Below are positions 23,074 to 34,024 of a stretch of 64,000 nt of DNA, piece after piece. The notes beneath the pieces were generated by a model, which ran no database searches, was not told the DNA's origin, and was given only the letters and a program-made list of their open reading frames with translations. Location: assembly GCA_036435485.1 (NCBI GenBank), contig CM071595.1:99502580-99566579 (forward strand). Direction: 5' to 3'. Source of the stretch: Saposhnikovia divaricata. Taxonomy: Eukaryota; Streptophyta; Magnoliopsida; Apiales; Apiaceae. Position 1 is the stretch's first letter. Every line of letters starts with the position of its first letter. Both the position numbers and the translations under genes were made by a program.

Positions 23074-23283
23074 AGATCAGAAGATGGTCAAACCATAAGT
23101 GAGATACACTACCATTCAGAAAAGGTCAATGTAGTGGCAAATATCTTCGTCAAAAGAGGAAGGAGAGACGAGATAATCTGGAATGACTTGAAACAGGAGA
23201 AGATTGGTGAGGAAAAGACAGTAAAAAGGACTGCTATTGATAAACTAAATGGCATGTTGATGAATGACAAGAAGTTATGTTAG
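23074..23283 (+). pseudogene. RNase H tail remnant of lost pol, copy B
   Basis: A 69-codon open stretch carrying HYHSEKVNVVANIFVKRGRR, matching the closing motif of plant Ty3/gypsy RNase H (usual form YHPGKANVVADALS). The DxFxK-type ending and the position between gag and polypurine tract show it is what remains of pol after internal deletion. The 240 bases before it and 130 after it hold no gene. Confidence 0.6.
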
Positions 23284-23417
23284 TATATTTCTGCGCAAAC
23301 AAGATAGATATATTATAGAAGGAAAAAGGGTAAAGGAAATAGTGTGGAAGTTAGAAGGTGTGAAGGAGAAAGATACTTATGGACATTTCCAACATGATTC
23401 CGGGACGGAATCCTTTT

Positions 23418-23430
23418 AAGGGGGGAAGGA
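23418..23430 (+). promoter_or_regulatory. polypurine tract, copy B
   Basis: AAGGGGGGAAGGA immediately before the 3' LTR, identical to copy A. Confidence 0.87.
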
Positions 23431-26400
23431 TGTAATAACCCTAACTTCAGTAATGTTACAGTGGTCACATGAATAGTAAATTCCGAGGATTTAGAGAAAT
23501 GGTATATAGGTACCCTATAATGGAAACATAAAATGAATAAACAGAAACCATATTAGTGTCGTACAATGGAAATAAGTGACTCGAAATGACGTTAGATTTC
23601 AGAAATTCCTGAAGCATGGATTTTGAGGATTTTGATTTCGAATAAGCTTCTATTGGATATTAAGGAGCATGGAAACATTATAAGAATTATATATTGAGGA
23701 ATTAGTGAATTTAGATTTAACCTAGGGATTATTAAGTTAAGAAATACCAAAGGAAATTGGATTGTTAAATGGTTTCAAAACCCCTGAGATAATGAGGTAC
23801 ATTCGAAACGAACCATAATTAGACGAGTATGGAGATTAAACAACCAAGATTATAACATAACAAGGATATATACCACATTATTATTACCAAGAATGCTAGT
23901 AAATTACTTAGGAAAATCAAGAAAAAGATTAAAGGATGCATTGGATGACATCATGAGTGACATCACCATCCACTAACTTGTTTTAAGGGCAAATTAGTAC
24001 TTTGGCAAGGATTAAACCACAAAAATATCTACCAAGCTTCCACCATACACTAGATTAACAAGAGATTAGTAAGATAAGATCAAAAAAAAGAAGCAAAAGA
24101 ACTCTCCCCCTTCCTCATCTTTCCATTCGGCCCAAAGAAAAAAAAAGAGAAAAAGGAAAATCAAAACCCTAGCAAAAATCAACTACAAATCTAAGGAAAA
24201 TTCATGGAGTTTCTTGGAGGTTAGAAAGAGATATTCCCAAAGTTTCAAAGCCAATCATCATCTTCTTCATAGGTAATAAAATCATTCAAGTTACTTGATG
24301 AATAGTAGTGAATAGTAGAATCTTAGAGTTAACTTTGTTTTTATGGATCTTTTAGTTAATTCAAGGTTGTTCAAGGTGTGTCCAAGGATTACTAAGGATT
24401 ATTAAGTGTTCTTCAAGCTTCAAAAAGGTATAACAACCCTTGCCCTTTTGTGTTTATGATGGATAATGTTATGTTTAGTGATTAAGTGGTATAAAGGTTA
24501 TGTTTATGATGTTATAGTTGTTTATATGTGTTTGAATGATTATGGAAATGTGTTGTGGACTTGTAACCATGGCTGGTGAAGCATACCACATGGTGTAGGT
24601 GAGGATTATGGTGTTTGATAATGGATTTGGAGGAGTTGGATTTATGAAAGTACGAAATTATAGCCGTTATAATGCCCGATTTTCGTTAGGATGTAAGTTG
24701 CCCTGTTTTGGACCCCCTGCATCCGTACGGTACTCTACTGTCCAGGTCCCTAATTAACTATGAAATGATAGAGCTTAGTTCATAGATCGTTTTGATATAA
24801 GGTGCGTTAAAATCTGATGAACGGTTTAGGAGAAAAGTCAGTTTTAGTGAAAGCGGTTCAGAAACCGAGAAACTGTAAATGTATCAAACTTGAGGTTACA
24901 ATTACCACACTTTAACATTGTTAAAAGTCACGAAATTTTGGGATAGTGTAGTAGGGTGGTCAGAGGATCCTTGACAGTTGACCTTACATTAAAATTCGAA
25001 ATCCATATTTTCTGAGAATTTTTACAGTTAAGTGTGGTCGTTAAGGAAAATGGTGAAAACCCCTGAAACTTCGATTTAGGTTATAAACGGTTGAGTTCTT
25101 GAGCCTTTGGGATAATAATAATACGTTAAACATATATTAAAGTTTCAAAAGGTAATGTTATACAAGAGTGTAGTGAGTAAGAGATGTGGTTCTAACGATG
25201 GTCCTTTTGTGTTTATAGAAACTCCGGAAGAGGGACGAGCCATATCGTCAGGATATCGAAACCGAGGCAAGATTTCTTCTATCCCTATTTGTAAAACTAC
25301 TTATCTTCATAAAGAGACTTGATTTTGTGAAATATATATGTGATGCTATTATTACTATATTGTGAAGAAATTGTCCTCCTTGAGTATTAATATTGAAAAG
25401 AAAGATATCTGAAGATGTATATGAATATGGATATGAGTATAAGATGTATATGAATATGAATGAGAGTATGAGATGGATATGTATAAAGATGATTATGCAT
25501 GAATTGAACAGGCCTTATGATTAAGAGAATAAGAGAGAATGGTATCAGTTGTTATCGAGGGTTATATGGTTATAATATTATATTAAAAATGTTCTTATTG
25601 AGTATCAGTGGTTTAATAAACATTATTTGATTAACATTCATTACTCTTAAAGTAGATGGAATATTTTACGAAAATAAAAGTATATTTGATTTCTGAATTT
25701 GAAAGAGAGGTCTGAATCATAATCAAAGCCTTATGATATATATATATATTTTATAGAAGTAATGTGTGAGAATGGAAATGATATGAGAGAATGATATGTG
25801 AAAACGAAAGTGAGAAAATGGAAATGTGGAATGATATTTTAAAAAAAAAAAAAAGAGAATAACGACGTGATAAAAAGGGGGATTGCAACAGACTTGCGTA
25901 AGTGGCTGTGTCAGGGCTGTGTGCGACACAGTCCAGCATTTATTATTTTTATTACGGCACGAAGATGCCAAGGGAGGATGTTAGCAGGTGGCCTTCCTCC
26001 AGGGATGATCTTCATTCCTTCTACCGGTAGTAAAAAGAGAGCAGGTACGATTAGGCGACTGATCATCGTCCTAACGTATCAGGCGACAGCAGATATCCCC
26101 AATGTTTTTGAAAAGAAAGTGTAAACAATGGTTTTCAGATTTCTATACTGAAAACAGAATAATGATATGAGATGATGGAATGATAGTTACAGATGAAGAA
26201 AAACTGATATTATATTATTTCAGATTTCTATACTGAAAACAGAATATTGATATGAGATGATGATATTATGGATACAGATGAAGAAAAACTGATATTATAT
26301 TAATATAGATTACTTTCTTATAATAGTGAGTGGATGATGTATTATTAAATAGGAGCTTTACTCTTCCTTAAGGAATTTATTTGTTCCCTGCTATTACATA

Positions 26401-26923
26401 TGCCTATACATATATGTATACTTGTTTACATTTTAAATTTTAGTTACAGAATGATCTTGCTGAGCTATTATAGCTCACTCTTGCTACTTATGTATATAGC
26501 AGCTAGGTCCCATGCCGATACTACGTACCACACCCCGCAAGAGGGTAAGGGAAAGGCGACCTTTTGAGCGAGTGCTGGCGACCATCCCCGAGGTAGTGGC
26601 AAGCGACGGGGCTTAGTATACTTATGTGAATTAAGTGTGTAAGTTGTAATAAACTTTAGTTGTTGAAGTGCTTCCTGTAGAAGCTTTGTTCAACAATGTA
26701 CTTAGTAAATTCTGGGCTTGTAATAACTGCTAACTTTAAAACTTTTAAATATTGTGGTTGTTGTTCTATGGGCATATGACTGGTGTGTGTGTGTATTAGT
26801 GTGGGGTCAACTGCCTATTTATTTATTTATAAAAAAAAAAAAAAGACTACAGAGATATTGATATTGATCGGAAATTGGACTTTGACGGCCCGGATCCTTG
26901 ACCCCGGATCCCGGGGCGTCACA
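23431..26923 (+). repeat. 3' LTR of TR-GAG copy B, 3493 bp
   Basis: Near-identical to 16399-19894. Differences seen by eye include the bases aligned at 16682/23714, near 18393/25425, in GATTAGG(T/C)GACTG near 19027/26055 and in ATA(C/G)GAGC near 19324/26351, plus TA-run and A-run lengths. Confidence 0.96.
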
Positions 26924-28042
26924 GTATCGAAGCCCACACTAAGGAAGAACTGATTGCCAAAGCCCGAAACTATCTGGAGTCCAATACCCAGGCTCGGGTT
27001 CAACAATTCATTTCAAAGAAAGACCTTGGTAAGGTAGAACCTACGGTTGAAACTGAAATGATCGAACTGGAGGAAGGTAACCTGGGTAAAAGAATAAAGA
27101 TAGGATCCGGACTGGATCCAACATTCAGGCAGAACCTTATACAGCTGCTCAGAAATTATGCGGACGTTTTTGCTTGGAGCCCAGACTCAAAGAATCTATA
27201 GCCATGCACAGCCTTGATGTTATCCTGACAAAAGACCAGTAAAGCAAAAAAGAAGGGACTTCGCTCCGGACAGACAAAAGGCCATCGATGGAGAAGTTGA
27301 AAAGCTTCTCAAACCAGGAATAATTTGTGAGATAAAATATCCAGACTGGCTAGCCAATGTCGTCTTAGTCAAGAAACCTAATGGGAAGTGGAGAATGTGT
27401 GTAGACTACACCGACCTCAATGTGGCATGCCCTAAGGATCCCTATCCTCTTTCAAGTATTGATCAACTCATTGATGCCACCGCTGGTCATGTGATGTTCA
27501 GTTTCATGGACGCATTCTCTGGTAACAACCAAATCAAAATGAATCCGGCAGACATCGCAAAAACTGCCTTCATAACTCATAGAGCTGTCTATGCGTACAA
27601 ATACTTGCCTTTCGGATTGTTGAATGCTGGGTCAACCTACCAAAGAGCAATGGTTGAAGTGTTTAAAGATCAGCTGGACCGAAACCTTGAGTCTTATGTA
27701 GACGATATGATAGCTAAGTCAAAAACAGTAGAGGAGCTTATCCCAGATTTACAAGAATGCTTCGAGAATCTAAGGAAGCAGGAAATGAAGTTGAACCCGG
27801 AAAAGTGCACCTTCGGGGTGGGAGCGGGGAAATTCCTGTGATTCATGATTAGTCAGAGAGGGATTGAAGCCAATCCGGAGAAGATCAAAGCAATAATGGA
27901 AATGGAACCACCCCGAACTCAGAAGGAGATACAAAAACTGGTTGGCTCACTAGCTGCTTTGAGGAGATTTATCCCCAATTTAGCCGAACGATGTTTGCCA
28001 TTCTTCGAGCTACTCAGGGGGCGAAAAATAAAAAAGAGATAA
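26924..28042 (+). pseudogene. Tat reverse transcriptase, decayed
   Basis: After the GTATC duplication the frame reads through a pre-RT region ending NYADVFAWSP. It then shifts and continues with RT: VLVKKPNGKWRMCVDYTDLN, then PYPLSSIDQLID, FSFMDAFSGNNQIKM, the LPFGLLNAGSTYQRAM block and the catalytic YVDDM near 27697-27711. A stop at 27839-27841 and a frame change near 28000 break it. RT copies the element RNA into DNA. The F-M-D for the usual S-x-x-D motif keeps the first catalytic aspartate and YVDD keeps the other two. Confidence 0.9.
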
Positions 28043-28923
28043 ACTGGAGCCCGGATTTCCAGAAGTCTTTCGACTCTATAAAGGAATTCATGTCGTCCCC
28101 ACCGATCCTATCAAAGGCTGAGCCCGGAGAAGCGCTGTCTCTTTACCTGGTCGCAAGTCCATTAGCTGTGGGGGCAGCCTTGATCCGGGAGCATGACGGA
28201 CAGCAAAAACCGGTCTACTATGTCAGCCAGGTATTAAAAGATGCGGAAACCAGATACCCCAACTTGGAAAAATTTGCTTTTGCCCTGGTGACAGCCTCCA
28301 GGAAGCTAAGGAATTATTTTCAAGGAAGAGAAATTAAAGTCGTAACTGGCCAGCCCTTGAGAAGAATAATTCATAAGCCAGATGTATCTGGTAGACTCGT
28401 CAATTGGGCTGTCGAGCTGAGCCAGTTCCAACTCACGTTTATACCACGAACAGCAATAAAGGCTCAGATGTTGGCCGATTTCATTGTGGAATGCTCTTTT
28501 CCCGAACCTCGATTCGATCCTATGATCGTAGATCCGGGGGAAAAATGTGGTTCTGATTCGGAAGTAGGGTCTTTATATGTTGATGGATCTTCAACAAGCG
28601 AAAGATCCGGAGCAGGTTTAGTCCTAAAAAGTCCCCACGGTTTTCAGATACAGCAAGCCATCACTTTCAAGTCTTTGGCTACCAACAACCAAGCAGAATA
28701 CGAGGCACTTTTGGCCGGACTTCGATTGGCCAGATCCTTGAAAGTCCAGAACCTGAATGTTTACAGTGATTCTCAGATTGTAGTCAAGCAAACAAAAGGA
28801 GAGTATATTGCAAAGGATCGAAGGCTAGCTCAATACCAAGCTTTGGTCAAAAGTTACCTGACTACAATCCCAAAATTTGAAATGATGCAGATTAATAGAG
28901 AAGAAAATGCGGAAGCCGATTAA
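27991..28923 (+). pseudogene. Tat RNase H plus second (archaeal-type) RNase H
   Basis: It opens in a new frame with the RT connection and first RNase H (INWSPDFQKSFDSIKEFM, then LYLVASPLAVGAALI and KPVYYVSQVLKDAETRYPN). After a spacer comes a second RNase H: SLYVDGSSTSERSGAGLVL, NNQAEYEALLAGLRLA and YSDSQIVVKQTKGEY, with D-E-D catalytic positions. A second, aRNH-type domain before integrase is diagnostic of the Tat lineage. The frame ends at a TAA just after the terminal REENAEAD, where intact relatives continue with LSRLA-like sequence into integrase. Confidence 0.9.
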
Positions 28924-30267
28924 TTATCCAGGCTAGTCCGGAACGATGCCGAACTGGACAGCTCGGTCTACTTTGAAGAAATAGAGAAGCCCACCATTGA
29001 AAATGGTGAATTAATGGAGATAGATAATCAGCCCAACTGGATCACCCCTCTGATTTTGTACTTGGAAAAAAGGGAGTTGCTAGAAGAAAAGAACAAAGCT
29101 CAAAGACTCAAGGCCAAGGCCGCTAAATTTTTCGTTGAGGAAGGACAACTTTATCATAGGACATTCTCTAGTCTGGTCTTGAAATGTGTGGGACCTGCCG
29201 AAGCAGAGTACTGTTTGCAAGAAGTTCATGAAGGGATTTGCGGGGACCACCTATCTGCAAAGGCTTTAGCTTGCAAAATAATAAGGCAGGGCTATTATTG
29301 GCCAATGGTTCATAATGATGCGGTGGAGTTTGTCAGAAAATGCAAGAATTGTCAGTTATTCAGCAATGTGCAAAGGCAGAGTCCGGTTCTACCCTCTTCG
29401 GTTCTGTCTCCTATACCTTTTGCGGTTTGGGGAATCGACATCGTGGGTCCTTTTCCCCGGGCTAAAGGTGATTTGAGATACTTGTTGGTGGCAATTGATT
29501 ATATGACCAAGTGGGCAGAAGCCAAGGCCATGAGAACCATAAATCAGCAAGATTGTATCTGATTCATGGATAACATACTGATGAGATTTGGGCTTCCCCA
29601 GATCTTAGTTTCGGATAATGGACCTCAATTCGTTGGTTCAGACTTTGAAAATTACTTGAAGGAGAGGGGCATTAAACACAAGAAATCCTCGGTAGCATAA
29701 CCCCAGGGAAATGGACAGGTAGAGGTAACAAACCGAATTTTAGTAAGGGGAATAGAAAAGAGGCTTCAGGAAAGCAAAAACAAATGGCCCGAAGAGCTGC
29801 CAAATGTGCTCTGGACTTACAGGACTAGCCCACGAACAAGTACTGGAGAGACATCTTTCAAACTAGCTTAGGGGACTGAAGCAATGCTCCCAATTGAAGT
29901 GGGATCACCTTCCCACAGGGCCATTAACTTTGAAGAAATTGCAAATGAAGAAGGACTCCGAATCAATATGGATTTGGTGGACGAAGTCCGGGATGAAGTT
30001 GTGGCAAGAATGGAAAAGTATAAGGAGAAGACAAGAGAATATTTTGGAAAGAAGGCTAGGGTCAAGAACTTTCAAGTTGGAGACCTAGTCCTTCGAGACA
30101 CCGAAGCTTCCGACCCAACAAACACCGGGAAAATAATACCTAAATGGGAAGGACCCTACAGGGTCAAAGAAATTCTTCGTCCCGGAACCTATAAGCTCAG
30201 CAACATGGACGATTCAGAGGTTCCCAACACCTGGCACGGCCTCCGACTCCGGAAGTTCTATCAGTGA
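28924..30267 (+). pseudogene. Tat integrase, decayed by stops
   Basis: In the same frame as the RNase H block. The HHCC zinc region is HEGICGDHLSAKALACK with CKNCQLF following. The catalytic core has GIDIVGPFPRAKGDLRYLL (first D), SDNGPQF (second D, near 29614) and NGQVEVTNR (E, near 29711). The C-terminal part ends VPNTWHGLRLRKFYQ. In-frame stops at 29560-29562, 29697-29699 and about 29869 break it. All three catalytic residues survive, so it died by nonsense changes. Integrase inserts the cDNA into the chromosome. Confidence 0.9.
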
Positions 30268-30509
30268 ACAAAAGGCCTAGGCCCGAAGAACCAATCAAGA
30301 AGCTGCTTCTGAGCCCAAAAAGTCTTTAACAGATAGATTGGTCTCTGTAATGAAGCGAAAATAAGTTGTTTGTAATTTGAATGTCACGATTAATGAAATC
30401 GGGCCTAGCCTTGCAATTTTCATCTACTGTTGTAAAATTATTGTATCACTAACACACACAAGTCCCCGGCCAGGAGCCATAGGCAGAGTTGGAACCGGGG
30501 CAAGAGCAA
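30268..30509 (+). other. Tat 3' region before the repeat array
   Basis: Untranslated sequence after integrase, ending where the CTAGTCCGGAT repeats begin. No gene seen. Confidence 0.6.
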
Positions 30510-31195
30510 TATGCAACAACCACTCTAGTCCGGATCATTCTATACGAAAAGAATCCGGACTGGGGGCAAATACTAAAAAAAAAAAATTCTTAATAACCCA
30601 AAGTTCTCAAGCTTTGGACTTAGCTAGCAACAATCACCCTAGTCCGGATCATTCTATACGAAAATAATCCGGACTGGGGGCAAATACAACAAAAAATTCT
30701 CTAAGTAACCCAAAGTTTTCAAGCTTTGGACTTAGCTAAATACAACCACTCTAGTCCGGATCATTCTATACGAAAAGAATCTGGACTGGGGGCAAATACA
30801 AAAAATTTTCTAAGTAACCCAAAGTTTTTAAGCTTTGGACTTAGCTAAATACAACCACTCTAGTCCGGATCATTCTATACGAAAAGAATCCGAACTGGGG
30901 GAAGATACGAAAATTTTTCTAAGTAATCCAAAGTTTTCAAGCTTTGGACTTAGCTAAATACAACCACTCTAGTCCAGATCATTCTATACAAAAAGAATCC
31001 GGACTGGGGGAAAATACGAAAAAAATTTTAAGTAACCCAAAGTTTTCAAGCTTTGGACTTAGCTAAACACAACCACTCTAGTCCGGATCATTCTATACGA
31101 AAAGAATCCGGACTGGGGGCAAATACGAATTTTTTTTTAAGTAACCCAAAGTTTTCAAGCTTTGGACTTAGCTAAACACAACCAATGGTAACAAA
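30510..31195. repeat. tandem array of ~110-bp hairpin-bearing units, about six copies
   Basis: Units are anchored on AGTCCGGAT at about 30526, 30640, 30752, 30861, 30971 and 31080 (spacing 109-114). Each unit contains two inverted repeats: AGTCCGGAT...ATCCGGACT around a short loop, followed by GGGGGCAAATAC, and CCAAAG...CTTTGG. Variable 3' arrays downstream of integrase are known in Tat elements. The paired design inside each unit is seen directly. Confidence 0.92.
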
Positions 31196-31299
31196 GATAG
31201 CGGAATCAAAATCAAATATTTATGGATGTATTTCAAGCCATTTTTATTAATAAGATGGGGGAGTACAGCGTTTATGAAAATACGAAAGCATTAAGTAAT

Positions 31300-31536
31300 T
31301 CAAGCGGTTGTTCCTCCAGAAGCAGAACCAGAACCGCCGGAACCCTCCCCGCCTTTGCCTGGACCGCCAGGACTTTTCTTAGCTTCATCCGCAACCATCC
31401 GGCGGAGCGCTAGAGCATCTTCGATCCACTTGAGGACAGTTTCGATCTCGGCCATGGTGGTTGGTCCATCAAAGACCATACCATCAACGATTACTTTGTT
31501 ATTCTCATAGTCGTAAACCAAATTCTTGGGATCCAT
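31300..31536 (-). CDS. small antisense ORF in the Tat 3' region, 78 residues
   Basis: It begins MDPKNLVYDYENNKVIVDGM and ends in a Gly/Ser-rich tail (GGPGKGGEGSGGSGSASGG). A short helical stretch (MAEIETVLKWIEDALALRRM) is in the middle. It is preceded on the minus strand by a TATAAATA 86 bases before the ATG (31622-31629). I do not recognise a family. It lies between two hairpin arrays and reads opposite to gag-pol, like the longer antisense gene. It is intact although the element is decayed, which at this length may be chance. Confidence 0.5.
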   Translation of the reverse strand: MDPKNLVYDYENNKVIVDGMVFDGPTTMAEIETVLKWIEDALALRRMVADEAKKSPGGPGKGGEGSGGSGSASGGTTA

Positions 31537-31621
31537 GGTGGAGAAAAGGAGAAGAAGAAAGGAGAAACCTTAAGCGCTTCTGAGAAAAATGTTATGTGAA
31601 GAAAATATATGCAAGGGGCAG

Positions 31622-31629
31622 TATTTATA
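31622..31629 (-). promoter_or_regulatory. TATA box for the small antisense ORF
   Basis: TATAAATA on the minus strand in a GC-richer context (CCTCTC before it), 86 bases upstream of the MDPKN start codon. Good spacing for a plant core promoter with a 5' UTR of about 55 bases. Confidence 0.5.
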
Positions 31630-31789
31630 GAGAGGGGAATGAGAAGAGGCCAAGCGATTCCAATTCTCTGTCACCCTTGGAAACCGAAATGGAATTAATG
31701 TCAGTTGACAGTGCGAGAATTAAAACGTTTGACTGTGGAAATTACAAGTACGAAGCGCCACAATAAATTTTATCAAGAATCAGATGAGG

Positions 31790-32100
31790 AAAGCATTTAT
31801 TCTCACCACAGTCCAAATCCAATCCGGGGGAAGAAGTCCGGACTGGGGCAAAATCACATTAAAATTTCTCTAAGTAACTCAAGGGTTTTGACCTTGAACT
31901 TAAGGGAAATATATAAACTCTCACTACAGTCCGAATTCAATCCGTTGGAAGAAATCCGGACTGGGGGCAAAATCACATTAAAATTTCTCAAAGTAACTCA
32001 AAAGTTTTAACCTTGAACTTAAGGGAAATATTTAAATTCTCACCACAGTCCTAATCCAACCCATTGGAAGAAATCCGGACTTGGGACAACATTCTACAAA
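31790..32100. repeat. variant hairpin array, ~118-bp units, three copies
   Basis: Units at about 31803, 31920 and 32039 open with CTCAC(C/T)ACAGTCC and end in GGACTGGGGGCAAAATCAC. The same architecture as the array at 30510, with more diverged stems, then GTAACTC and CCTTGAACTTAAGG. Confidence 0.85.
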
Positions 32101-32104
32101 AATT

Positions 32105-32460
32105 TCTAAGTAACCCAAAGTTTTTAAGCTTTGGACTTAGCTAACAACAACCACTCTAGTCCGGATCATTTTTTACGAAAATAATCCGGACTGGGGGCAA
32201 TTACAACAAAAAAAATTTCTAAGTAACCCAAACTTTTCAAGCTTTGGACTTAGCTAACAACAACCACTCTAGTCCGGATCATTTTTTATGAAAATAATCC
32301 GGACTCGGGGCAAATACAACCAAAAAAATTTCGAAGTAACCCAAAGTTTTCAAGCTTTGGACTTAGCTAACAACAACCACTCTAGTCCGGATCATTTTTT
32401 ACGAAAATGATCCGGACTGGGGGTAAATACAACAAAAAAATTTTAAGTAACCCAAAGCTT
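32105..32460. repeat. hairpin array, ~113-bp units, three copies
   Basis: AGTCCGGATCATTTTTTACG units at about 32157, 32271 and 32383 with complementary ATCCGGACT arms. They are closely related to the 30510 array but with a T-rich loop. A further degenerate unit follows to about 32520. Confidence 0.9.
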
Positions 32461-33300
32461 TAACCTTATACCGCAATCCGGATTCCATTCTCCTAAAAAT
32501 AAATCCGGATTGGGGGGCAACACACATACACAACTAGATATATGCGAATAAAAACAGGGATAATCAGAAAGGAAAATTCACAAGTTCAGAGCGCATATAA
32601 GGCGCAAAATCCAGAATTACAAGACATAAAGTCACAAAAGCCAATGGTCAGATTACAAAGTAGGAGTTCAAAAGACTAAAAATTTAAGCAGTATAGCCAT
32701 CCGGGTTCTCGACGGTAGGAGGAGGAATAGCAAGGGTTGGATCTGCAGAAGGGATGGCATGAATGATCGGATTAGGGCCAGTATAAGGTTGCGGTTCTGA
32801 ACCATCCCGATCATGAGCTTCTTCAGCGGAGACATAAAGATCGGTAAACTTGTCCCAAGAAGACTCGGGATCAGTTTTATGAGTCTTTCTGCAACAAGCC
32901 AGCATCGGTACAATTTCTTCGCAAAAGACTCAGCAACAGCATCAGTATACTTCTCAGAATTCTTATACTCAGTGATAACCTCCTCCGCTGGCTTGCGAAT
33001 ACCCAGTTCAGCCTCCAACTCGCTCACCCGATTCTTTAACTCCCCGGACTCAAACTTAGCGGCATCAACCCGGTCCGTAGTTGACTTCATCCCATTCTCT
33101 AACTCAGAAACCTTTTTCTCCAGCTCACTAATCTTCAAATCTTTCCCGGAGTTTTCGGCCAAAGATTGCTCTAAATCACCAATTTTTAAGTCCTTTTCGG
33201 TGCTCTCCCTTTTCACAGCATCCAATTGTTCGGACAATTCCTGGATCTTCTCCTCCTCAAGGTGGGCATTAGCCGCAGCTCCGGTAAGCATAATCCCGGA

Positions 33301-33374
33301 CTGTATAACATATCAAAGCTCAATAAAAAGTTATAGCAGAGAATGGACATGGTCGAAGGAGCAAAATAATTTAC
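33301..33374 (-). other. intron (74 bp) in the Tat antisense gene
   Basis: Minus-strand donor CAG|GTAAAT and acceptor ATACAG|TCC. The upstream exon ends on a codon boundary, and removal gives an open join (WAQ then SGIMLTGAAANAH). Without removal the frame runs into a hydrophobic stretch and then out of register with the coiled coil. Confidence 0.7.
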
Positions 33375-33896
33375 CTGAGCCCAAATAACAAAGTTCATCT
33401 TGATGATCTCGGACTTGGAAAGCCGCTCCATGACTTTCCAGTCTTTTTCTTCGGCAATGGAACCAGCCATCTCAGCTATCTCCTTAATACTGAAGTTCCC
33501 TACTCGGAAACCCTTCTTCTTGCTAGTCCCTGCCTCTCCAGTTGGGGTGGCATCCATTCTTACAGATGGGATAGGCCCGACATTCACACCTTGGAGCGAT
33601 TCCGGTTCAAAGTTATCATCCGCTTGGAGTAACCTTTCTCTTTTGGCGGGAGGCGAGTTTGTTCGAGTTTGATCATTCGGGGGTTGACCACCAACTGTTC
33701 CCTGAACCAGGGACTCGCCACCCCTTTCCTTCGGGACATTGGAACCACCCCCAGTACCGGTTTCAGAGTCAGTGGGAACCCGGTTGTTAGGGACCCTGGT
33801 TTGATGGATTCCTGATATCCTTTTCGGAAGCAAGAGCTTGGGTAGCAGCGCTATTAGACATCCTCTCAACTAGCTCTGGATCGTAAAAAGGCAAAC

Positions 33897-33972
33897 CTGA
33901 AAGAAGCAAATGAAAATAGAGTCAATACACAAAAATAAAAATAGTGGGGAACAAGGAAGGGGAACAGCTTAC
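33897..33972 (-). other. intron (76 bp) in the Tat antisense gene
   Basis: Minus-strand donor GGAT|GTAAGC and acceptor TTCTTTCAG|GTTTGCC. Removal rebuilds one Cys codon and gives MYQLGCLPFYDPELVERM in frame. Confidence 0.7.
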
Positions 33973-34024
33973 ATCCAAGCTGGTACATTTTCTCGTGATC
34001 CATGAAAGTATCCCGGGTCATTTG

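Larger units (their letters stand above)
16399..26923 (+). mobile_element. TR-GAG-type retrotransposon, copy B, complete (10,525 bp)
   Basis: Full structure: 5' LTR 16399-19894, PBS 19897, ORF1, gag, pol remnant, polypurine tract, 3' LTR 23431-26923. A perfect 5-bp target-site duplication GTATC lies at 16394-16398 and 26924-26928. By eye the two 3.49 kb LTRs differ at about four substitutions plus microsatellite and poly-A length, so insertion is very recent. ORF1 and Gag are both open. With no protease, RT or integrase it must depend on enzymes supplied in trans. It interrupts the Tat protease-RT region in the same orientation. Confidence 0.96.
32684..34024 (-). pseudogene. 3' half of the spliced antisense gene of the Tat element
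   Basis: Read on the minus strand from 34024. A short exon 34024-33973 ends DHEKMYQLG and splits a Cys codon. An intron 33972-33897 follows, then exon 33896-33375 (LPFYDPELVERMSNSAAT, with one frame slip between about 33870 and 33800), intron 33374-33301, and exon 33300-32684. The last exon is a coiled coil (KIQELSEQLDAV, DLKISELEKKVSELENG) and ends NPDGYTA after a second frame slip near 32905. It encodes the coiled-coil and C-terminal parts of the 'gypsy-type' antisense protein common in plant Tat elements, whose function is not established. The 5' half is at 48285-49300 beyond the Sirevirus. Confidence 0.75.

Noticed and set aside
32813..33388. 191-codon plus-strand frame
   Set aside because: It is the mirror of the antisense coiled-coil exon. 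The minus-strand frame has heptads and matching splice sites.
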